A DNA stretch of 64,000 nucleotides, taken from NCBI GenBank assembly GCA_050942995.1, contig JBMNOI010000001.1, positions 4,043 through 68,042 of the forward strand. Direction: 5' to 3'. The stretch is from JBMNOI01 sp050942995 (GTDB lineage: Bacteria > Chloroflexota > Anaerolineae > UBA1429). Every line of letters begins with the position of its first letter. Positions within the stretch are counted from its first letter, which is position 1. The notes under the pieces are model-generated. The model was not told where the DNA came from, did not search any database, and worked only from the letters and a program-made list of their open reading frames with translations. Of this stretch, positions 15,515 to 22,159 are shown piece by piece. The position numbers and the translations under genes are program-made.

Positions 15515-16399
15515 ATGGGCCCACAACGAGAAAAAATGAACATGAATAATATCTTATCCGAGATGCACGGCATCATGGACCGATTAAGAAAAGCCGAAAG
15601 TGAAGGCACAACACGGCGAGAACAGGTTCGGTTGATTGTGCAGCTCCGGCATCTCGTTGACCTCTGTGGAAAAGCGCTCTACCCGGAGTATAAATCCGCT
15701 CGTGCAAGGCTACTGGCATATATGCAAGAACATGTGGGACAGCCTATTCACTCTACCGAACTCGCGGCTGTTGCCGGCATCAGCGAGTATGCCAGACGAA
15801 TTAGGGAGTTACGGGTGGAGTTCGGTTATGATATATTGACGATGGAGGATGATCCGAATCTCGGCGCGAATGAATATCTGCTAACTAGCATCGAACCCGA
15901 CCAAGCTCGGGCAAGCCGCTGGGAATTGGCAAACACGATCAGAAACCGGAAAGATTTGAATGCCTCTGAGCGAATTCTAGAGTTCCTCAAAGCAAATGTC
16001 GGATGCCCCGTCACAAGCGATGAGCTTCAGTACGTTGCAAAAATCAAAGAGTTTGGGAGACGCATCCGTGACTTGAGAACAGAAGGGGGCTGGATCATCC
16101 ACAGTGGCGTCTTAGGACGGCCTGATCTCAGGCCAACGCAATACGTGCTCGAATCATTGGAGCAAACAATGCCCCATGAACGGAGCATACCAGAGTCAGT
16201 TGCCAAAAAAGTATACGAAAGGGATAACTATCAATGTGTTGAATGCGGATGGTCTAAAGCGAGTGCCGATCCGACTGATTCTCCCCGTTATCTACAGCTA
16301 CATCATCGCGTTCCTCATGCAGACAAAGGCCCAAACACCGTAGATAATCTTGAAGTTCGATGTAATATATGCCATAAACAGGCACACACTACTCAATGA
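15515..16399 (+). CDS. HNH restriction endonuclease with duplicated N-terminal DNA-binding-like modules
   Basis: 294 residues. The C-terminal HNH nuclease has the beta-beta-alpha metal site: zinc pair Cys241/Cys244 (CVECGW), catalytic His263-His264 (LHHRVPH), Asn in TVDNLEV, and Cys283/Cys286 followed by His287. Upstream are two similar modules of about 60 residues, near 65-125 and 148-210. Each has a helix, a helix-turn-helix-like STELAAVAGISEYARRIRELR or SDELQYVAKIKEFGRRIRDLR, and a strand. They are probably winged-helix domains that read the target. Position after the C-protein gene makes this the cognate restriction enzyme. Start ATG 15515; ATG 15536 is an alternative. Confidence 0.85.
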   Translation: MGPQREKMNMNNILSEMHGIMDRLRKAESEGTTRREQVRLIVQLRHLVDLCGKALYPEYKSARARLLAYMQEHVGQPIHSTELAAVAGISEYARRIRELRVEFGYDILTMEDDPNLGANEYLLTSIEPDQARASRWELANTIRNRKDLNASERILEFLKANVGCPVTSDELQYVAKIKEFGRRIRDLRTEGGWIIHSGVLGRPDLRPTQYVLESLEQTMPHERSIPESVAKKVYERDNYQCVECGWSKASADPTDSPRYLQLHHRVPHADKGPNTVDNLEVRCNICHKQAHTTQ

Positions 16400-16412
16400 C
16401 CAAGTATCACTT

Positions 16413-17069
16413 GTGAACAACGTAGATACGGCTGTAATTGTATTAAGCGCTTATCTATCTATGCAACAAATGCGGTCATTCCCTTGGCGGGAAGAGAACG
16501 ATCCATTCCACATCCTTATTGCGGAAATGATGCTTATCCGAACGCGTGCCGACCTAGTAGTTCCGGTTTATTTGCAATTCATCCGACAGTGGCCGCGGCC
16601 GGATGATCTGGTATGTGCTGCTGATGAGCAAATTGCACAAACGTTAGTACCGTTAGGTCTGCCCCAGCGTATTCCCTTTTTCAAGCAAGCAGCGAAACAC
16701 ATCATCGAGAACCATGCGGGAGTGGTGCCTTCAAAGCGCAAAGACCTTGAGAAGATTCCCGGCGTGGGTCGATATGTTGCTGAGGCAGTCTTGGCATTTG
16801 CATTCAATCAACCCATTGTTCCCGCAGATGTGAATGTACTGCGGTGGATATCGCGCATAACGGGGCTCGAGATGATCAGTAGCAGCAAAGGTTCGAAAGA
16901 GATACGATTACTGCTACCTAGGCTCGCCCCGTTGGGCGGACGGCAAGCGTACAAGTTCCTCGATTTTTTGCGTGAAATATGTCGTCCGAGAAAACCTGCA
17001 TGTGATGAGTGTTGGATTCAGATGTTGTGTCATTACGGTCGAAAAGCATTACCAGATTCGACCGCATAA
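16413..17069 (+). CDS. HhH-GPD thymine-DNA mismatch glycosylase (Mig/MutY-like) of the restriction-modification island
   Basis: Endonuclease III-superfamily base-excision enzyme, 218 residues. It has an N-terminal PWR motif, the helix-hairpin-helix LEKIPGVGRYVAEAV, catalytic Asp139, and a [4Fe-4S] site Cys190-X6-Cys197-X2-Cys200-X5-Cys206. Tyr121 stands where endonuclease III has its lyase lysine, 18 residues before the Asp. This Tyr/Asp pair is the hallmark of the thymine-DNA glycosylase Mig.MthI (Tyr126/Asp144). Such enzymes repair T:G mismatches from deaminated 5-methylcytosine and often travel with m5C methyltransferases. The start is uncertain: GTG 16413 gives the expected length before the PWR motif; no good RBS is seen. 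Confidence 0.8.
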   Translation: MNNVDTAVIVLSAYLSMQQMRSFPWREENDPFHILIAEMMLIRTRADLVVPVYLQFIRQWPRPDDLVCAADEQIAQTLVPLGLPQRIPFFKQAAKHIIENHAGVVPSKRKDLEKIPGVGRYVAEAVLAFAFNQPIVPADVNVLRWISRITGLEMISSSKGSKEIRLLLPRLAPLGGRQAYKFLDFLREICRPRKPACDECWIQMLCHYGRKALPDSTA

Positions 17070-17074
17070 ATCGA

Positions 17075-17103
17075 TTGACATCCACCCTCAGATATGCTAT
17101 AGT
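17075..17103 (+). promoter_or_regulatory. Promoter of the T-box leader
   Basis: TTGACA at 17075-17080, a 17-base spacer and TATAGT at 17098-17103. Confidence 0.8.
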
Positions 17104-17109
17104 AGCGAC

Positions 17110-17464
17110 AATCGAACAGTGAAAGATGTAGATCGGGAAGAGTAGCTGTCAAAGCGGGATTCAGAGAGCCGGGGTAAGGTGAGAGCCCGGTATCAGCGCA
17201 GACAACGAATGGGCCCGGGAGTCGCGCGGCCGAACGCGCAGAGCGCTACTAGGCCGCGACGGAGTCGCCACCGTTATCAGGGCAGAGGGTATCGGTTGAC
17301 CTCGTTGTGACAGAGGATCAACCCGTACCTGCAAGAGTGAGGCTGGCCCGCACATTAAAATCCGCCATCACGGCGGGATTTTTTATTATATATGTCGGGT
17401 CGGGCTAAGAAGGGTGGCACCACGGGAGCAAAGCTCTCGTCCCTTGGGGACGAGGGCTTTTTTT
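17110..17464 (+). promoter_or_regulatory. Tryptophan T-box riboswitch leader
   Basis: A full T-box leader. The AG-bulge/distal-loop region of stem I is around 17163-17190. The specifier loop reads GAA-TGG with the Trp codon at 17210-17212. The T-box core AAGGGTGGCACCACGGG is at 17410-17426. TGGC at 17415-17418 would pair with the GCCA end of an uncharged tRNA-Trp. The antiterminator pairs 17410-17414 with 17441-17445 and 17422-17428 with 17434-17440. The competing terminator (17433-17443 with 17447-17457, then seven T) overlaps it. Low charged tRNA-Trp would therefore allow read-through into trpB2. An extra hairpin plus T-run at about 17358-17385 precedes the T-box domain. Confidence 0.93.
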
Positions 17465-17554
17465 ATTGGCCGACACATCCCGGCGGGCCGAGAGCCATCG
17501 AATCGTAATGTTCCGGGTGTTCGGGGTGATCCGCGCAAACGAGGAGGGAAAAAG

Positions 17555-18913
17555 ATGGAGACGCGTTTCGATCTGTCACAGAGTGATATGCCCAGGCGTT
17601 GGTACAATGCTCAGGCCGACCTGGCCGAGCCGCTGCCGCCCCCGTTGCATCCGGGGACGCTGCAGCCCATCAGCCTCGCCGACCTGGAGCCGCTCTTTCC
17701 TAAGGAGATCATCCGGCAGGAAATGAGCCAGGAGCGGTATATCGACATCCCCGAAGAGGTGCAGGAGGTGCTGCGTCTATGGCGACCGACGCCGCTGCTG
17801 CGGGCGGTGCGCCTGGAAAAAGCCCTGGGCACCCCGGCCAAAATCTTTTACAAGTACGAGGGCACCAGCCCCACCGGGTCGCACAAGCCGAATACAGCGG
17901 TGGCGCAGGCGTTCTATAACAAGATCGCCGGTGTCCGCAAACTCACCACCGAGACGGGTGCCGGGCAGTGGGGGACGGCCCTGGCCATGGCCTCGAACTT
18001 TTTCGGGCTCGAGTGCAAGGTCTTTATGGTCAAGGTGAGCTATCAGCAAAAGCCCTATCGCCGCTCGATCATGCAAATGTTCGGCGCCAGCGTGACGCCC
18101 AGCCCCAGCACCGAGACCGAGGCGGGCCGCTCGATCCTGGCCAAAGATCCGGATTCGACGGGTTCGCTGGGCATCGCCATCAGTGAGGCTTGCGAGATTG
18201 CCCTGCAGAACGATGACACCAAGTACTCGCTGGGCAGCGTGCTGAACCACGTGCTGATGCACCAGACCATCATCGGTGAAGAGACGATCTTGCAGATGGA
18301 CAAGGCGGGGTTCGAGCCGGACGTGGTGATCGGCTGCGTGGGAGGCGGCTCCAATTTCGGCGGCATCGCCCTGCCCTACCTGCGACGCAACCTGCAGGAC
18401 GGCACCAAAGTGCGCCTGGTGGGCGTCGAGCCGATGGCCTGCCCGACGATGACCAAGGGCGTCTATGCCTTTGACTATGGCGATACGGCCAAAATGGCGC
18501 CGGTGGTCAAGATGAATACTCTGGGACACGACTTTGTGCCGGCGGGCATCCATGCGGGAGGGCTGCGTTACCACGGGGTGGCGCCGCTGCTGGCCGCGCT
18601 GCACCGTCAGGGGCACATCGAGGCGGTGGCCTATCATCAGACGCCGGTGTTTGACGCGGCGGCTCTGTTCACCCGCACAGAGGGGATCATCCCCGCGCCC
18701 GAGTCGGCCCATGCGATTCGCGCGGCCATCGACGAGGCCCTGGATGCCAGGGAAAAAGGCGAGGAGCGAGTGATCGTCTTTTGCCTGAGTGGCCATGGGT
18801 ATATAGACCTGGGGGCGTACGATCTGTATATGGACGGCAAGCTGGAGGATTACGCCTACCCGGAGGAAAAGATCCGGCAATCCCTGGCGAATCTGCCCCA
18901 GGTTTCGCTGTAA
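17555..18913 (+). CDS. trpB: Tryptophan synthase beta chain, TrpB2 type
   Basis: PLP enzyme that joins indole to a serine-derived aminoacrylate to make tryptophan. The 453-residue length and N-terminus ([11 protein letters not shown]) are those of the TrpB2 subgroup, longer than standard TrpB (about 400). The PLP lysine is in [10 protein letters not shown], the phosphate-binding loop is GGGSNFGG, and a substrate loop reads [12 protein letters not shown]. No trpA is adjacent, as is usual for TrpB2. The start at 17555 follows GAGGAGGG; a longer frame would begin inside the T-box terminator. The Trp T-box leader regulates it directly. Confidence 0.93.
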   Translation: METRFDLSQSDMPRRWYNAQADLAEPLPPPLHPGTLQPISLADLEPLFPKEIIRQEMSQERYIDIPEEVQEVLRLWRPTPLLRAVRLEKALGTPAKIFYKYEGTSPTGSHKPNTAVAQAFYNKIAGVRKLTTETGAGQWGTALAMASNFFGLECKVFMVKVSYQQKPYRRSIMQMFGASVTPSPSTETEAGRSILAKDPDSTGSLGIAISEACEIALQNDDTKYSLGSVLNHVLMHQTIIGEETILQMDKAGFEPDVVIGCVGGGSNFGGIALPYLRRNLQDGTKVRLVGVEPMACPTMTKGVYAFDYGDTAKMAPVVKMNTLGHDFVPAGIHAGGLRYHGVAPLLAALHRQGHIEAVAYHQTPVFDAAALFTRTEGIIPAPESAHAIRAAIDEALDAREKGEERVIVFCLSGHGYIDLGAYDLYMDGKLEDYAYPEEKIRQSLANLPQVSL

Positions 18914-18930
18914 ACGCGAGATCGAATCAG

Positions 18931-18973
18931 GAGCCGTTTCACAAGACGCCCCGGGCGCTTTGTGGGGCGGCTC
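18931..18973 (+). other. Long hairpin between trpB2 and serA
   Basis: GAGCCG (18931-18936) pairs with CGGCTC (18968-18973), enclosing CACAAG/CTTTGTG and CGCCC/GGGCG. Only a weak T-rich stretch follows, so it may be a partial terminator or processing site rather than a full stop. Confidence 0.4.
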
Positions 18974-19020
18974 TCTTTGTGAGACACAGGCCATACAGGA
19001 GCGGGTCGAGGGAGTGTGGC

Positions 19021-20598
19021 ATGACGAGACGTGTGCTTGTAACCGAGGCGCTGGACCGAACGGGCATCGAGATCCTGGAGGCGGCGTGCGAGGTGACGCT
19101 ACGGCCGGGCCTGGCGCCGCACGAGTTGATCGAGGCGGTCGGCGGCTATGACGCACTGGTGGTGCGCAGCGCCACCCGGGTGACGGCAGAGGTGCTGGCG
19201 GCGGGATCTCGGCTGGTGGTCGTGGGTCGGGCCGGCACCGGCGTGGACAATATCGATGTGCAGGCGGCCACACGTCGGGGCATTGTGGTGGTCAACGCGC
19301 CCACCAGCAATACGGTCGCGGTAGCCGAGCACACGCTGGCGCTGATGCTGGCTCTGGCGCGACACGTGACGGCCGCCGATTCGAGTATGCACTGCGGCCG
19401 CTGGGAGAAATCGGGGTTCGTGGGGACCGAGCTACGAGACAAGGCGCTGGGGCTGGTGGGCCTGGGCCGGGTGGGCACGGCGGTGGCACAGCGAGCCCAG
19501 GGATTCGAGATGCGGGTGCTGGCCTACGACCCCTTTGTGTCTCCGGAACGGGCCGCTCAGCTCGGGGTCGAGATGGTGAACATGGACGATCTGCTGCGCC
19601 GGAGCGATTATATCTCACTGCACGCCCCGGCGACCGAGAACACCCGGGGCATGATCGGGGCGCGCGAACTGGCGCAGATGAAGCCGTCGACCTATCTGGT
19701 CAACTGCGCCCGGGGCGACCTGATCGAAGAAGAGGCCCTCATCGAGGCGCTGAACGAGGGGCGCATCGCAGGCGCGGCGCTGGATGTGTTCGCCGACGAG
19801 CCAGAGGTGAACCCGGCGTTGTGCGGTATCCCCAACCTGATCCTCACGCCGCATCTGGGCGCCTCTACGGAAGAGGCACAAGCCGGCGCCTCTGCGCAGG
19901 TGGCCCGGCAGGTCGTCGATGTGCTGGAGGGACGCCCCCCGCGCTATTCGGTGAACGTGCCGGTGACGTCGCCGGAAGAGATGGGCGCGCTAGAGCCGTA
20001 CCTGGAGCTGGCACGATGCATGGGCCAGTTCTGCGCCCAGTATGTGCGAGATAGCATCGTCTGGCTGGAGCTGATCTGTGGCGGCGATCTGGTGGAGCAC
20101 GACACGACGATGGTGACGGCAGCGGCCCTGGTGGGATTGCTCTCCGAGGCGGTGGACGAGCCGGTGAACATCGTGAACGCCCGATTGGTGGCGCGAGATC
20201 GGGGATTGGTGGTGCGTGAGGTCCGTACGCCCGAGGCACAGGGATTCTCTGGATTGCTGACGCTGCGGGCGGGCACGACGGCACAAGAGCATCTGATTCG
20301 CGGCACAGTGATGCGCCACCAGCCACATATTGTGTGCCTGGACGGTTACTGGCTCGATTTCGTCGCCGGGGGTGTGGTGCTGGTGAGCGAGCATCTGGAG
20401 CAGCCCGGAGTGATCGGCCAGATGGGTACCCTGCTGGGCGAGGCAGGGGTGAGCATCTCGTTCGTGCAGGTAGGTCGCGAGAAACGAGGTGGCCATGGGT
20501 TGATGGTCGTGGGACTGGACGATGCGCTCTCACGAGAGACGATGGAGCAGGTGCTGGCCATGCCCAGCGTACAGTCGGCACGGGTCATTCGCATGTGA
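19021..20598 (+). CDS. serA: D-3-phosphoglycerate dehydrogenase, long form with ACT domain
   Basis: NAD-dependent oxidation of 3-phosphoglycerate to 3-phosphohydroxypyruvate, the first step of serine synthesis. The 525-residue length fits the type I enzyme. It has a substrate domain with GRAGTGVDNID, a Rossmann motif GLGRVGTAVAQ, catalytic Arg in NCARGDLIEEEAL, and His in LTPHLGASTEEAQ. An intervening ASB domain (about 320-450) and a C-terminal ACT domain (QPGVIGQMGTLLGEAGVSI) follow, which usually gives serine feedback. Start ATG 19021 follows GAGGGAG. It lies 107 bases after trpB2 and may share its T-box control. Serine or phosphoserine is the TrpB2 co-substrate. Confidence 0.93.
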   Translation: MTRRVLVTEALDRTGIEILEAACEVTLRPGLAPHELIEAVGGYDALVVRSATRVTAEVLAAGSRLVVVGRAGTGVDNIDVQAATRRGIVVVNAPTSNTVAVAEHTLALMLALARHVTAADSSMHCGRWEKSGFVGTELRDKALGLVGLGRVGTAVAQRAQGFEMRVLAYDPFVSPERAAQLGVEMVNMDDLLRRSDYISLHAPATENTRGMIGARELAQMKPSTYLVNCARGDLIEEEALIEALNEGRIAGAALDVFADEPEVNPALCGIPNLILTPHLGASTEEAQAGASAQVARQVVDVLEGRPPRYSVNVPVTSPEEMGALEPYLELARCMGQFCAQYVRDSIVWLELICGGDLVEHDTTMVTAAALVGLLSEAVDEPVNIVNARLVARDRGLVVREVRTPEAQGFSGLLTLRAGTTAQEHLIRGTVMRHQPHIVCLDGYWLDFVAGGVVLVSEHLEQPGVIGQMGTLLGEAGVSISFVQVGREKRGGHGLMVVGLDDALSRETMEQVLAMPSVQSARVIRM

Positions 20599-20630
20599 CT
20601 GTACTCAGTCACCGACTGTACCCAGTCACT
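20597..20630. repeat. Two 17-base direct repeats between convergent genes
   Basis: GACTGTACTCAGTCACC is followed at once by GACTGTACCCAGTCACT. Each unit contains a GACT/AGTC dyad. The first overlaps the serA stop codon. Confidence 0.6.
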
Positions 20631-20647
20631 GTGTGCCAGCCGGGCGC

Positions 20648-22009
20648 TCAGTAGACGCCGGGCGGATCGGAGGGATAGGGCGCAAGGCCGTTAAGGGCGG
20701 CCCAGGCGGCACGCGCCTCGGCCGCCACAAAGAGCGAGCCGGTGACGAGTATCAGGTCATCCTCGGCCGCTTCGCCCAGGGCGATGCGCAGAGCGTCGTC
20801 CACGTTTTCGATAGCCCGCGCCTCACCGCCCAGCTCGGCGACTATGGCGGCGAGATCGTCGGCGGGGGTGGCCTTGGGATGATGGGCCCGGGTGGTATAG
20901 AGGGTCGTCGCGCGCGAATGCACGATATCGAGCAGATCATGCGGGTTATGGGTTTGGCCCGCGCCAAAGATCAACCACATGTGACGATGGGGCAAATGAT
21001 CGTCCACCGCCTGTAAGAGACGCCGTATCGAGTCGATATTGTGGGCCCCATCCACCACCACCAGAGGTCGGCGGCTCAGCACCTCCAGACGCCCCGGCCA
21101 GCGCACTGTGGACAGGCCACGACGCACCGCGTCGGGCTCGACGGCCACGCCCTGCTCGCGCAGAATCTCGATGGCGGCCACGGCCGCGCAGGTGTTCTCG
21201 AGCTGATGGGCGCCCAACAGCGGCAGGTGCAGGTCGGGATACTCGGGCGCTTCCTCATGGCCGGCGCGGTAGACGTCCAGCCGCTGGCCCGAAATATCGG
21301 CGCTCCGCAGGCGCCAGCGCCACTCCCGCCCGGCGACGGTGAGGGACGCGCCGCGCTCGGCGCTGACCTCGGCGATAACGGCCAGAGCCTCTTCCCTCTG
21401 CGGCGCGGAAACCACCGGTACCCCCGGCTTGATGATGCCGGCTTTTTCGCGGGCGATGGCGTCGATGGTCTCCCCCAGCACCTTGACGTGATCCAGACTG
21501 ATCGAGGTAATCACAGACACCCGAGGGGTAATGACGTTGGTAGCATCCAGACGACCGCCCAGCCCCACCTCGAACACGCCAAAATCCACCCGCTCCTCCG
21601 CATGGTGCCACATGGCCAGCGCAGTGATGATCTCGAACACGGTGACCTCGGGCCGTTCGTTCAGGATGGGGAGCAGGCGTTCGACAAGATCGGTCAACGC
21701 GCGCTCAGAGATGGGCTTTCCCTGCAGGCGAATGCGCTCGCGAAAGGTGTGCAGGTGGGGAGAGGTATACATGCCGGTGCGATAGCCCGCCGCGCGAAGG
21801 ATGGCGTCGATCATGGCGGTGGTCGAGCCTTTGCCCTTGGTCCCGGCGATGTGGACCGAAGGATAGGCACGGTGAGGATTGCCGATCTGGCTCAGCAATT
21901 CTTCCATGCGAGAGAGGCGCCAAACACGCTCGGCATAGGGTGGGCGGTCTCCCCGTTCAAAGTCGGTGCGTCGAAAAATAGCGCACAGCGCCTCTCGATA
22001 GGTCAGCAT
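20648..22009 (-). CDS. folC: Folylpolyglutamate synthase/dihydrofolate synthase
   Basis: ATP-dependent ligase that adds glutamate to tetrahydrofolate (and, if bifunctional, to dihydropteroate). It has the P-loop GTKGKGSTTAMIDAIL near residue 57, then TSPHLHTFRERIR, the metal/phosphate motif FEVGLGGRLDATNVI, and the C-terminal domain with VDGAHN near 312. The 453-residue length is usual. No folate neighbours are adjacent; it is convergent with serA and upstream of nothing co-directional. Start ATG at 22009. Confidence 0.92.
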   Translation of the reverse strand: MLTYREALCAIFRRTDFERGDRPPYAERVWRLSRMEELLSQIGNPHRAYPSVHIAGTKGKGSTTAMIDAILRAAGYRTGMYTSPHLHTFRERIRLQGKPISERALTDLVERLLPILNERPEVTVFEIITALAMWHHAEERVDFGVFEVGLGGRLDATNVITPRVSVITSISLDHVKVLGETIDAIAREKAGIIKPGVPVVSAPQREEALAVIAEVSAERGASLTVAGREWRWRLRSADISGQRLDVYRAGHEEAPEYPDLHLPLLGAHQLENTCAAVAAIEILREQGVAVEPDAVRRGLSTVRWPGRLEVLSRRPLVVVDGAHNIDSIRRLLQAVDDHLPHRHMWLIFGAGQTHNPHDLLDIVHSRATTLYTTRAHHPKATPADDLAAIVAELGGEARAIENVDDALRIALGEAAEDDLILVTGSLFVAAEARAAWAALNGLAPYPSDPPGVY

Positions 22010-22081
22010 CTCGTTCCCCCAGGCACGATATCGGCCCGATTGTACATCGGGATGGTGTCAACACCAAGAACTGAAGGAAGC

Positions 22082-22135
22082 AAAGACAGGTCAAAAGCGA
22101 CGTGTGCTGAACATGTCGCCCGACCTGTCGCAGAC
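22082..22135 (-). terminator. Hairpin terminator downstream of pcrA
   Basis: GACAGGTC and GACCTGTC arms with an inner GCGAC/GTCGC helix. On the minus strand it is followed by a short T-rich stretch (TTTGCTT). Moderate strength. Confidence 0.5.
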
Positions 22136-22159
22136 ATTGTGACGGTGTGAGGCCGGGCG

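Noticed and set aside
17777..19273. A 498-codon minus-strand frame
   Set aside because: Antisense to trpB2 and serA, which are certain genes.
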